A DNA stretch of 64,000 bases, from contig CM042160.1 of the NCBI GenBank assembly GCA_023376005.1, positions 79,794,330-79,858,329 of the forward strand, given 5' to 3'. Positions 54,281 through 64,000 of the stretch are shown here, one piece after another. The translations under genes were made by a program, and so were the position numbers. The stretch's first letter is position 1. Each line of letters starts with the position of its first letter. This DNA is from Doryteuthis pealeii (Eukaryota; Mollusca; Cephalopoda; Myopsida; Loliginidae). A model generated the notes under the pieces. That model saw only the letters and a list, made by a program, of their open reading frames with translations, made no database searches and was not told the DNA's origin.

Positions 54281-54870
54281 AACACATCCATTATCCATCC
54301 ATTTCTAACGCATTGTTCTTGTAGATCTTCATATTTTTCCAACTTACGCTGATGGGCCCAGTGAAAATTTTCCTCAAATGGAACTGTTAAATCAACAATA
54401 AAAATTTTCTTTTTATTAACAGACCAAATGACAATATCAGGACGCTGGGCCATTAACGTTATTTCAGTTGGAAAAACGAGTTGATGTTCCAAGTCACATG
54501 CAATGCGCCAGTCCATGGAGCCATCAAACAGTGACGAAATGTGCCTATTTTTACACGAAAATTTCGAAATGTTTCCTTCTTTAACAAAATGTACAGTTTT
54601 GTTGATGTTATTAACAGCTTTATTTGCAGTCTCACAACATATCTTCGACGCCTCGGAAACAATCTCGAGGACTTCATTGGGACTCCACGTGTAGCTTCTT
54701 AGAGCATACTCGCATCCCATGAGAATATATTTCAGGCTAGCAGTTTTCCCACATGCTTTGCAATGGTCTGACATAGCTAACCCCCAGACGTGAAGGTTGA
54801 CTGGTGTTGGTAATATGTCGTATACTACCTTTATCAGGAAATTTAATTTTTTAGGCTCTATATGTCTATT
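54281..54870 (-). pseudogene. R2-like LINE relic: zinc knuckle and restriction-like endonuclease
   Basis: Reverse-strand coding from about 54,860 with F-L-I-K-V-V-Y-D-I-L-P-T-P-V-N-L-H-V-W-G-L, then the CCHC-type knuckle C-K-A-C-G-K-T-A-S-L-K-Y-I-L-M-G-C with the usual H replaced by Y. The endonuclease core follows: Q-R-P-D-I-V-I-W, about a dozen residues, then I-V-D-L-T-V-P-F-E. These features are those of R2-clade LINEs with a C-terminal restriction-like endonuclease. The reverse transcriptase is missing (5'-truncated), and the frame is cut by family W after V-R-N-G-W-I-M-D-V. Confidence 0.75.
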
Positions 54871-55119
54871 TTGGCAACTTAAAATTGGAAAAAAAACACC
54901 ACCAATCAGACTAGATATACATTCAGTCTAATGTGAGTAGTTCAACAACTTACCCTGATGGAGTGATGCCATTTTATCACAAAAGATGTCACAGTCACTA
55001 CTAGATGACATTTCACTCATAAACATATTAAAGTGTCTCATTGGCGGTTTTAAAAGAAAATTGATTTCTTTTTGGATGCACCTCTTACATATTATATTTT
55101 ATTCGTGGTGACAAGATAC
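54871..55119. other. Unassigned sequence
   Basis: No recognised element. Confidence 0.5.
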
Positions 55120-55440
55120 ATTTTAAAAACTCTAATAGTATAAAACCTGAAGAAAAAATACAAATATTCAAAATTTCTCTACATTCTGGACAAAAAGTAT
55201 CTCAGATATTAAAAACAAAAGTTTAACTGGATAAAAATGATCTCTTAATTAGGAATTAATTAACTCTGAAAATGGCCAGACTTGAGGGAAAAATTTTTTG
55301 TATAAAAATTAAACCACGCTTAAGAAATCTTGTTAGAAGACAAGATAAAAATCGATTCACAAAAATTAAAAGAACCTTGTCTGTGGTTTTAATGAAACAA
55401 GCTTAAGAAAAAGATTGCTCTCTAAATATACATTAGACTT
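55120..55440 (+). pseudogene. Possible Tc1/mariner N-terminal relic
   Basis: Forward frames suggest a helix-turn-helix start, EEKIQIFKISLHSGQKVSQI, followed by decayed sequence with E-N-G-Q-T-type and R-R-Q-D-K-N-like words resembling the linker region of Tc1 transposases. Weak; it could be chance. Confidence 0.25.
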
Positions 55441-55481
55441 TTTCATGTAGATTTTACTGTATTCACCTCTCTAAATTAGTG

Positions 55482-55483
<2 letters not shown>

Positions 55484-55522
<39 letters not shown>

Positions 55523-55525
55523 ATG

Positions 55526-55575
<50 letters not shown>

Positions 55576-55716
55576 GTGTGTGTGTGTGTAAATAAATACC
55601 ATATTTGTTTGAGTGCACATTTTTAGATGAAATTAGATAAGAATGTAACTTATATACAAGGCAAAGAAAACTCACATGATATGTACATACATATCAAAAT
55701 GAAATTATGTGTGAAT

Positions 55717-55747
<31 letters not shown>

Positions 55748-55748
55748 T

Positions 55749-55835
<87 letters not shown>

Positions 55836-55839
55836 CATG
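55484..55839. repeat. TA and GT microsatellites
   Basis: TA 55,484-55,515, GT 55,537-55,588, TA 55,718-55,756, GT 55,757-55,790 and TA 55,793-55,835, with short unassigned sequence between. Confidence 0.9.
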
Positions 55840-56253
55840 CATAACTTGTGTCAATGAAAATATGTTTCCACAGTCATTTCCATAAAAAGAAAAAACAACC
55901 TTTCCTATTCAAGATAATTGGCACCTATTCTCTATAATAACTTTTTCTACCTCAATTAAAGTCATCACCTTTCCCAATTAACGCCATTGATGTAACTGGC
56001 TGACTGGCTGATTGAGTGCATGATACACTGCTGCTGCTGCTGCTGCTGCGCTGAAGGTAAGAGTTAAGTGAAAACACCTTCTAATGATTCAGACAACAAA
56101 TACACTATCAACATTCAAACATTCACTACTCATGTCATAATCATTAATCAATACATAAAAATCTTTTATTATGTCTTATATAATAATCAATGTTAACAGA
56201 AATAATATCAGTATTATCTCTCCTTTCTAACTTAACCCTCATAATGATTAATC
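55840..56253. other. Unassigned, with (CTG)8 at 56,024-56,048
   Basis: AT-rich sequence with one CTG trinucleotide run. No other feature. Confidence 0.6.
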
Positions 56254-56703
56254 GGTAACATTATAGTATGGGGCCTACCTTTTGAATATGGCCTACAAAA
56301 TCATCTCTCTTATAGTATGGGGCCTACCTTTTGAATATGGCCTACAAAATCATGTCTCTCTTATAGTATGGGGCCTACCATAAAAAGCATATTATAAGGT
56401 TATAACAATAACTGCTAATCTAATCCTAACCCTAACCTCTAACCCTAACCCTAACCCTATTTCAGAATTTTAGAATATTTTAGAATAAATAGATCTCTGA
56501 TTCATGTAAATTATGGATAAATCATTTTTTAATTATTCTTAATTACTATATACAGCTTATGACTGAATTGCATTTCTTGAAATTGAATATATGTGAAAAA
56601 TAATTAGTTTCAATAAATTGCCTACTACTTATATCTATAAATATACTCTTACTGAGGTAGGACACATTCAAACAGGATAGGCCACATACTATAATGGTAC
56701 CAA
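56254..56703 (+). mobile_element. MITE-like element whose terminal repeat is the 51-mer
   Basis: A 450-bp unit with terminal inverted repeats of about 45 bp. The left end is ggtaacattatagtatgggg; the right end, in complement, is ggtaccattatagtatgtgg. Imperfect 8-bp flanks are gattaatc and aactaatc. The left end is reiterated two and a half times as the 51-bp unit found in the 1.9-5.0 kb satellite. The interior holds the junction cctaccataaaaagcatatt, a telomere-like tract and AT-rich sequence without coding capacity. The superfamily is unknown; an 8-bp duplication would suit hAT-like transposition. Confidence 0.65.
56420..56460 (+). repeat. Interstitial telomere-like (CCCTAA)n tract
   Basis: Six to seven CCCTAA-type units inside the MITE-like element, preceded by aactgctaatc. 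The tract at 5.80 kb is preceded by aactgctaac. Confidence 0.85.
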
Positions 56704-57635
56704 CTAATCAATACACAGATCTTTTATTATGTCTAATTTCTAGATTCCTTATCATTCATTTCATTTGAAATATCTTTAGCAAAAAAACAAAACAAAACAA
56801 AATAAAAAAACACCCTCCAGGCGATGTAAAAATTAATTTTTGAAAGATATTGCCTGAGGGGGTGGGAGTTAAAAATTCAATTCCAGAGAGTTTGTACCAT
56901 AAGTAAGTAAAATTAAATTTATTAAAAGATAAAAAAAAACAATTTGAAATGGAAACTTAGTTCTGATAATTTTAAATATATATTGAAATATAACAAACTA
57001 TATATAATACAGGGCATGTATTTATCAAAACTTTTTTTTTTAAATGATGCGGACCATCTAAGTTTGCATGCTATAATTTTGAGTGCATATAGTTATTTAC
57101 TAAGCTTAGCTTAGGTATGGTACAAAGCCAGAAGTATGGGACACCCAGTGAGAATTGAACTCACTAACAATGGTTTGTAAACCTCGCTGGCAAACCATGT
57201 GAGGTGTTTATTTTGACTGTACAAAATACATACTTGTTCTTTATTTTATATATTGGTGATTTTGGATCATGTGATGTAAGTAGTGACATGGTTTCTGTTA
57301 CAGACAAATAGAGACTGCATCTCCATTATTAATAGTTTACATTTATAAAAGAGACTCTAGTAACTAAAATGTTGATAGTTTACAAAGAAAAAGAAAATCA
57401 AGACATTTTTATAATTGAACATGTCTGAACAGACAATTCAATTGATTGATTATAATGGCATGTTAACCCATCTTGCATTATGAGATGACTAGAGGTTAAG
57501 GAATGACATTCATTTTAGGCTCATATTTAAATATTTTGTGTAATTGTTTTTTAAGTGTTTTTTTTTTGTTTTGTTTTTTTGCACATAGTTCTATCGGATA
57601 CAAATGATTTTAAAAACAGATCAATTTGACCCATA
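56704..57635. other. Unassigned AT-rich sequence
   Basis: About 930 bp with no recognised element. A small inverted repeat around 57,165-57,200 (tggtttg...caaacca) lies in sequence reading aattgaactcactaac, which could be a decayed tRNA-like SINE end. Confidence 0.45.
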
Positions 57636-57815
57636 CACCAGACCCTAACAGGTACTACCACTCTGGCTCAGTGTAGATCTGGGATTAATTGCAATAAAGG
57701 GTTACTCTACACTCTCAGATTTCCAGAACTGGAGCCTCATCATCAGATGCAATAGAGTCTCTCACTGTGTGGCTGATACCAACAATAGGTCACTTCACCA
57801 ATTTTACTTTTCATA
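57636..57815 (+). repeat. Repeat family Z joined to a SINE-A 3' end
   Basis: Family Z (cctaacaggtactaccactc to ggagcctcatcatcagatgc) followed directly by a SINE-A tail (agtctctcactgtgtggctg, ataccaacaataggtcact). Confidence 0.65.
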
Positions 57816-58059
57816 ACTTTTCCTTTGATCTATTTAATAAGAAAAACATTCATAGAGTAGGTGAGCAAGTAGAATTCTCATTTGACAAAAACAAAACTTA
57901 CTTTGTAATTCCCAAATGAAATGTTGACTTGAAAAATCCCAACGAATACATTGGCTGAAATATGATAAATCTTATGATAATGTGAGAACTATGACAAATA
58001 GAACAGAGGAAAAGTTTTCTCTTGGTTTCCAGTAAGGCATCTACTTTGCCCTAAAAATT

Positions 58060-58262
<203 letters not shown>

Positions 58263-58747
58263 TGCAATGTCTGTAATCAAATCTGAATCGAAACTCTTGT
58301 CACTACATTACTTTTTCTTTTTCTTTGTTTTTCATTCAAATCTCATATATATCATAATCATTATAAGAAAGTTACAATCACCAAATTATTTTGCATTCTA
58401 TAAAAACTGATCACCATTTGTAACTTCATCAAAATAATCATTACTTTCAAAAAAAAAAATTCATCTAGATTCATTGATGAAGATGCAAACTTAACTGCAT
58501 AAACTTTTTGTATTTATAATGATAGAATTCTTCTTTTTTTTTTAATATAGCTCAGGGTTATCATCTTAATTAATTTCAGATGAGTTTCTAGCGAGAAAAA
58601 CTTGATGGGAGGAAAATAATTGAATTCATTTGTCTAATTTAATGATTTTTCCTTTATAATAAATTAAATATTTTAAAAAAAATCTTTTTCTCTTGTTTTA
58701 TTATCATCATTCAAGGTGAAACTTTATATAAATGCATATATTATATG
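58263..58747. other. Unassigned AT-rich sequence
   Basis: No recognised element. Confidence 0.5.
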
Positions 58748-58848
58748 CATACACAATATATACATATAAAATTTATAGATATATATAAGATATATACGCA
58801 TTTATAATTTATAAAATATGTAGCATATATATGCATATATAACTTAAA

Positions 58849-58919
<71 letters not shown>

Positions 58920-59411
58920 TAATAATGTATATAATATATATGTACCTATATATATATAATAAGGGCTCAGTCGGTAGTGAGAAGCTGATGGTAGATGTGG
59001 TGGTCCACCTCAGATGCTAAAATAATCTCCTTGGTCTAGCACTAGTGAAAAGGGGATAGACTCCCTTGCTGACTGGCTGATACCGACTTTAGGCCAGCCC
59101 GATGACTTTATATACATACACAATATATACATATAAAATTTATAATTATGTATGTTATGTTCTTGTGAATGTTGTTTGTTTTGTCTTTTTAAAGCATTGG
59201 AAAAAAGAACAAAAAAGAAAAACAGAACAAAAATCAGAATTTTTATATATTCAACCGTTGCACTGTTCCTGGTTTAATCTATTCCGATATTTCGGGTGAA
59301 CCTTCACTCTTTTTCAAGGTATATCAGACGGTATAAAATTTATAGATATGTATAAAATATATATGCATCTATAATTTATAAAATATGTAGCATATATATG
59401 CAGATATAACT

Positions 59412-59454
<43 letters not shown>

Positions 59455-59640
59455 ATGTATAACTATATATAATTAATAATGTATATATATATGTACATAT
59501 ATATATAATAAGGGCTGGATTAGCTCAGTCCATGGAACAATCTCCTTGGTCTAGTGCTAGTGAAAAGGGGATAGACTCCCTCGCTGTTTGGCTGATACCG
59601 ACTTTAGGCCACCCCAACGACTTTACTTATATATATAATA
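58748..59640 (+). repeat. Tandem duplication of a TA-rich block plus SINE-A
   Basis: The block ending aaaatatgtagcatatatatg, then a TA tract, attaataatgtata and ataataagggct plus a SINE-A, occurs twice (about 58,768-59,112 and 59,331-59,632). The first SINE-A (58,963-59,112) and the second (59,515-59,632) are differently truncated after the tRNA head. The start of the block also recurs at 59,113. Confidence 0.75.
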
Positions 59641-59689
59641 TAGATAATGTTATAATTGATAATATGATATCCATAATATATTACATATA

Positions 59690-60180
59690 TGATATATATC
59701 TGCAGGTTGTGCTGACAGCAGGAATCCCCATGATTTTCTCTCGCCAACCGTCCCTATTAGTAATAGGCAGGTCTTTTGTATGGAATCCAGAATCCACATA
59801 GAGCTGATTGGTATAGGTTTTTGCTGGTATGTCCAGTTGTAATTGTCCACATCTCCAGCAGTTTCTTACTCAGATGATTTGTGTGATAAGAGGAAAGTGC
59901 CCATACAGCCGCTTTCTTGTGGGGTGCTGTTTCCATGATTAGTTCAAGACAGCATGCAGCATTCTTAGTTCTTATCTAGCTTTTCTCTAAGTCCAAATGG
60001 TGCAGGGTCCAAGTGGTGCAGCCATACAGTAGCAGTAACATGGTTACAGCTTGGAAGAATTGTTGCTTTATCAGAGAGATCAGATTTTTATATGATTAAC
60101 AATCAGTCTACTATAGCAGTCCAGGTGTTATATACCCACATTGACATCGTGCATCATACATTGGGTATATAATTGAGAGA
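59690..60180 (-). pseudogene. RTE-type LINE relic, C-terminal region, reverse
   Basis: Reverse-strand reading: L-L-Y-G-C-T-T-W-T, K-L-D-K-N, then the unexpanded site as W-K-Q-H-P-T-R-K-R-L-Y-G-H-F-P-L-I-T, and near the end R-D-G-W-R-E-R-I-M-G-I-P-A-V-S-T. Stops and an internal 20-bp duplication (ccaaatggtgcagg, ccaagtggtgcag) are present. Confidence 0.75.
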
Positions 60181-60269
60181 TGAAACTCTGGTGACAGAGA
60201 GAGACAGAGACAGAGACAGAGAGACAGAGACAGAGATAGAGATAGTGAGAGACTTACTTGTTACTTCAT
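60181..60269 (+). repeat. (GA)n-type microsatellite
   Basis: GAGACA repeats at 60,195-60,250. Confidence 0.85.
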
Positions 60270-60680
60270 TTTTTCTTTACTACTTCTAATCACCATGTTT
60301 CCTCTTCTTCTTCTTCTTCGGCCATCATCTTGTCGTCTGGTTGCTATGTTCTTTTAATTGCTTCTTCTAAGGGCTAACTTTGTAGTCATGCAATTAATTA
60401 AACCACAAGACATTTTTTTCCTTGATCAAGATTTATTTAACCCATTCTTATTTACTATGTGGGTGAAAATCAACCTCACAATTGCACGTCTACTCTGCAT
60501 CAATCTCAGGTTGAAACTGATTTTCTAACTAACTAATCCTGTGATGTGCAACAATCACACCTCTGGGGTCAGGGAGCTATAACTATCCTGGTAGTTTTCC
60601 ATTCCTTGATCTGAAAACCAATGGCCCCTTATTTAGCTACAGGGTTTGTCAACAATTCATGATACCATGAAATGTAACAC
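60270..60680. repeat. Interspersed repeat family X, copy 3
   Basis: Matches the copies at 13.4 and 51.2 kb (ggccatcatcttgtcgtctgg, ttgatcaagatttatttaac). It lies between two reverse RTE fragments and may have inserted into one RTE element. Confidence 0.55.
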
Positions 60681-60699
60681 ATGCATTTCCTATGTGTAT

Positions 60700-61215
60700 A
60701 TAGGCATTTGCTTTCTGTAATGAAATATTGCTTCCTACGTATGTGAACTTGCTAGGTATGTGGTATGTCTACTAATTTCAGAGGCTTGCCATCCAGAGTG
60801 AATATGCTTCTATCTTGTTTAAAACATGAAATCATTTTTATTTGAGTTCACATGGCAGCTAATGCCTCTTACCACTTTCTCTAGACTATGCTGCAAATTC
60901 GGCTTGTGCTGGTGTATTTGTGAGAAGTGCTAGATAATCTACATAGTCCACATCTGCAATAGTTTCTGTGAGATATCACTGGCTTCTCGCTTTTTTTAGC
61001 ATGAGGCCTTTTTCTTTTATGAGATCTAATGGTGTTAGTAATACATAGCCTAGATAAATTATGAATATAAATGGTGCTAATGTATCTCCTTTTAGGACTC
61101 CAGCAACAATATTAAAGAAATATGAGTCACCTTCAGGTAAACAACCCATTGTTTTCATATCTTTGTAGAACATCATCATGCGGAAACCATTTTCTTGGGG
61201 AGACCATATGCTAAT
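60700..61215 (-). pseudogene. RTE-type LINE relic with RT catalytic region, reverse
   Basis: The frame 61,179-60,976 reads M-F-Y-K-D-M-K, F-F-N-I-V-A-G-V-L-K-G-D-T-L-A-P, F-I-F-I-I-Y-L-G-Y-V-L, matching the RT palm region of RTE elements. After one stop it reads A-D-V-D-Y-V-D-Y-L-A-L-L, where the catalytic Y-A-D-D is mutated to Y-V-D-Y. The later part runs through N-T-P-A-Q-A-E to about 60,720. Confidence 0.8.
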
Positions 61216-61224
61216 AGCTCATCA

Positions 61225-61865
61225 TCTCCTTAAAGAAACTGTTACCGCTATAAAGACATGAAAGCAATAGTCTGGTAACCAAATGGTTTCTTTAACATTG
61301 TTGTTGGAGTCCTAAAAGGAGAAACATTAACACTATTTATATTTATGATTTGCCTTGACTAGATACTATGAATGTCATAAGAGTTAATGAAGAAGAGTCT
61401 CACACACTAACAAAGGTGATATCCAGTAGAAACTACAAAAGTCGAATCACTGGTGCATTGCCCAGAGAAATTATTGGCTTCGATGCGAATGAATAGGAGT
61501 TCATATGTTACAAATAATAGGGATACAACATCTTTAAACTGGACAGTAAGCCACTGAAAGTTGTAAATCAGTTTATACACCTAGGTAGTAATATCTTATC
61601 TATAGAAAGTGATGTCAATATACACATAAGAAGGGTATGGACTGCTATAAACAGATTATCAATCATATAGAAATCTAATCTCTCTTATAAGATGAAGCAA
61701 CAATTGTTCCAAGCTGTAGGTATGTCAATACTATTGTATGGCTGCACCTCCTGGACTTTAATGAAATGCTTGAAAAAAAAAAGAAGCTAGATGGGAAGTG
61801 TAATAGGATGTTGCGTGCTGTCTTGAACAAATCCTAGTAGCAACACACCACAAAATCCTCCATTT
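61225..61865 (+). pseudogene. RTE-type LINE relic, forward, head to head with the previous
   Basis: Starts at Y-K-D-M-K, the same protein position as the reverse copy, then F-F-N-I-V-V-G-V-L-K-G-E-T-L. The Y-A-D-D region is missing. It continues V-N-Q-F-I-H-L-G-S-N-I, V-W-T-A-I-N-R-L-S-I-I, Q-A-V-G-M-S-I-L-L-Y-G-C-T-S-W-T and an unexpanded KQHPT site near 61,840. Confidence 0.8.
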
Positions 61866-62086
61866 AGAAAAGATATGACTAAAGGTACAACATAATCTCT
61901 AGAGCACTGATTCTCAGCGGGGCTGCTGGGAACTCTCAAACCAGCGATGTGTTCACAAGGGTGCACAGGGGAACGGTAGGTCTTGAATGGTGGTACAATT
62001 ACAACAAGGTTATTTACATATATATATATATATATATATAGATGTTCAAAGGATGGAGCATAACTCCTATTTTGTTTACACCGACT

Positions 62087-62493
62087 TATCTCCCTTAGAT
62101 TGAGCAAAGGAACAAATTCTATGGTTACCCGAAAGCGCTATTTTTCACTATCTTGAATATTTTCACATCCAGGTATTTCAAAGTAAAAGATAAACATTGA
62201 ATGTTAAATTTGAAGTTCAAGTTATTTTCTTAAACAATTGAATAAATAAAAATACATTTTATTCTTATCGACACATTTTTGTTTGTTTGTTTGAGAAATA
62301 AAAATGTTATTTCTCAAACAAACAAAAATGTCTTGATAAGACAGTTGTTTGTTTTAGAAATAAAATTTTTATTTCTCAAACAAACAAACAAAAATGTGTT
62401 GATAAGAATGAAATGTATTTTTATTCATTCAATTGTTTAAGAAAATTTCATAAGAAAAACTATACAAGCAAATTTGTTAAGGGAGATAATGCA
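62087..62493. mobile_element. MITE with TTATCTCCCTTA ends, nested
   Basis: Terminal inverted repeat ttatctccctta (left 62,087) and its complement (ending about 62,493). Inside is a long inverted repeat, with arms 62,224-62,305 and 62,366-62,446 nearly identical (for example tttgtttgtttgtttgag), and shorter inverted copies in the loop. Elements with these ends are common in molluscs. No coding capacity. Confidence 0.65.
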
Positions 62494-62896
62494 CATGCAC
62501 AATTTTATGCTAGGAATTTGGCCAACTAAAGTTCATAATTACCCAGATTGCTATTCCACTCATCTTCCCACATTAAAAGAAAATATATAGAAAAGATTTA
62601 AAGATCTTGATGGACTGAAAATATCCAACTGGATTATAAACCCGTTCCAATCTGATGCAAATAATGCTGAGACAACAAATATACAGGAAGAATTCATTGA
62701 CTTGAAAAATGACATTGGAGCACAAATCAGTTTTTGCCAAAATGGCTAAGAAGCATTTTGGCCAAAGGAAACAATAAATTCTGATAAGAACTTCAATTTC
62801 TGTAAATGAATGTGGACCATTTCTCTAAAAAATGTTCATTTTTCTTTAAAATGAAAATTTAGTAAATTGGCAAAGTTTTAAAAATGTTTATTCTAT

Positions 62897-63335
62897 TTAG
62901 CTCAAATAGCTGAATTTTTTTGAAATTTTTCGTAGAATTTTTAAAAATTCTGTTTTTTGTAATTTAAAAAAGAAATTCATTGGCATTTGTGTCCTCGGAA
63001 GTATAGTTTTTGTGCCCTTGAAGTTACAGTGCTTTCTATAACTGTGAAGTCCAATGATCGAAAAACATTCTCGACCACAGATGTTGCATGTGAAGGCTGT
63101 CCCTGAAGATGTTGATGTGCTGGTGCTTTGTTGCCACTGCTTTCTTCTGAACCTCTTGGCTTCATGGTGTTGCGCCAGGGTGGCTTCAGATATGAACATT
63201 CTGCTATGGAGAGCCTGTCACCACCAAGAGTGGTCCTGAGCCAAATTTTCCCAGCTGGAAGGGGCAACTCCAAATTCTTGCAGACATCCTTGAAACACAG
63301 CTGGGGGAGACTAATCTGTCTTTTACCAGACAAAA
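62897..63335 (-). pseudogene. LINE C-terminal zinc-finger relic inside the hAT-like element
   Basis: Two overlapping reverse frames give G-K-R-Q-I-S-L-P-Q-L-C-F-K-D-V-C-K-N, W-L-R-T-T-L, then the finger F-T-C-N-I-C-G-R-E-C-F-S-I-I-G-L-H-S-Y-R-K-H-C. The GKR...F-K-D...finger order is that of the C-terminal tail of many invertebrate LINE ORFs. A frameshift separates the parts, so it is not functional. Confidence 0.6.
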
Positions 63336-63447
63336 GCTCTGCATAAAGGATGTCCTTTGGGATTCATCCATCATCCATTTATCAGAACAAACCTTAATCA
63401 GAAAAGGGGCACTGGAGGAAAAAAGGTTCAGAAACATTGTTCTAGTG

Positions 63448-64000
63448 TAACTATGCTAACCAATGTGGCATGATGCAGTTTTATCTTATGTAATGATCAA
63501 GGTCATTGTTGCACAATATCTGTACAGCTAAAATGTCTCATTGGCTATTTTTAAAGGTTTTCTTGACATATCTTGTATAAGGAAAGAAAAGAAAAAGAGA
63601 TTGTGTAGGAAAGAAAAGGAGAAAAAGATAGTGAAAAAGAGAAAGAAGGAGATAAACTGAGAGAAAGAGGATCTTATAGAAATAATTGTGTTGATAACAA
63701 ATGTATCCTTTCCTGTTGGCCATTGCAATGCTTAATTTCCTGCTCAAATCCATTGGCAAATTAACTCTAAATAATATTGAATGCTCGTTTTATTCACCAA
63801 TTGGCGGATATGGCCATTCAACAATCCATTTGCCTGTAAGCATCAGATCCTCATTAGTTATTGACAAGATTGAAAACAATTTGAAGTTTCCAACAATAAA
63901 AACATTGTTGATTATAATGGCCTTGCAACCTTTCATTTTTTTAAATAAAATCTATATTCATTTGTAAGTTAACTAAAAGGCATTTCGTATCATTATTAGC
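63448..64000. other. Unassigned sequence to the window end
   Basis: AT-rich with an AG-rich patch at 63,580-63,670. An 88-codon frame (63,701-63,967) has no recognisable motif. Confidence 0.45.

Larger units (their letters stand above)
61905..63439. mobile_element. hAT-like element of 1,535 bp, non-autonomous
   Basis: The ends cactgattctcag (left) and caatgtttctgaacc (right, complement) fit the hAT terminal consensus (CAGTG-N-TTCTCAACC-like). The 8-bp flanks ctctagag (61,897-61,904) and ttctagtg (63,440-63,447) agree at 6 of 8 positions, as for a hAT target duplication. No transposase motif is visible. The interior contains a TA tract (62,019-62,040), a MITE and a LINE finger relic. Confidence 0.6.

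Noticed and set aside
63701..63967. 88-codon frame at the window end as a gene
   Set aside because: No motif, AT-rich codons, no supporting context.

Overview
The window looks like repeat-dominated, non-genic DNA from an animal nuclear genome, most likely a coleoid cephalopod mollusc. The pointers are AT-rich sequence packed with (TA)n, (CA)n and (CT)n tracts, two tRNA-derived SINE families in many copies, decayed RTE-type and R2-type LINEs, Penelope-like (PLE) fragments with hammerhead ribozymes, TTAGGG-type telomere-like tracts, and mollusc-style MITE ends. Species assignment is inference. I found no intact host gene. Every recognisable coding stretch is a retroelement or transposase relic.

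Layout. 0-5 kb: SINE-B fragments, then a 3.1-kb satellite of about 60 units of 51 bp. 5-17 kb: a fold-back with telomere-like repeats in its loop, an RTE relic whose own codons have expanded into a 1.3-kb minisatellite, SINEs, a PLE fold-back carrying a hammerhead ribozyme, and an internally duplicated RTE relic. 17.4-42.0 kb: one giant palindrome. The left arm is 17,421-29,602 and the right arm is 29,610-41,978. It turns inside a 53-bp satellite and ends at a minisatellite followed by a 100-N gap. The right arm is visibly noisier, so a fold-back read or misassembly is the first hypothesis to exclude. 42.5-49.9 kb: microsatellites, a mariner relic, three more hammerhead motifs in PLE-like pieces, and two Helitron-like 3' ends. 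50-55 kb: RTE, mariner and R2-like relics, the last split by a nested repeat. 55.8-57 kb: a 450-bp MITE-like element whose terminal repeat is the same 51-mer that forms the 3.1-kb satellite. 57.6-64 kb: SINEs in a tandem duplication, RTE fragments head to head, and a 1.5-kb hAT-like element enclosing a MITE and a LINE zinc-finger relic.

The most interesting signal is a recurrent unit: a few hundred bases of inverted repeat, bounded on both sides by TA/CA/GT microsatellites, built around a hammerhead ribozyme or its remnants. Several distinct ribozyme families occur here (around 15.8/46.7, 20.8, 21.3, 45.7 and 48.4 kb). In several of them one arm begins inside the ribozyme. In one family the ribozyme core also contains the candidate start codon of the PLE protein. 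I read secondary structures by eye; no alignments or searches were run.
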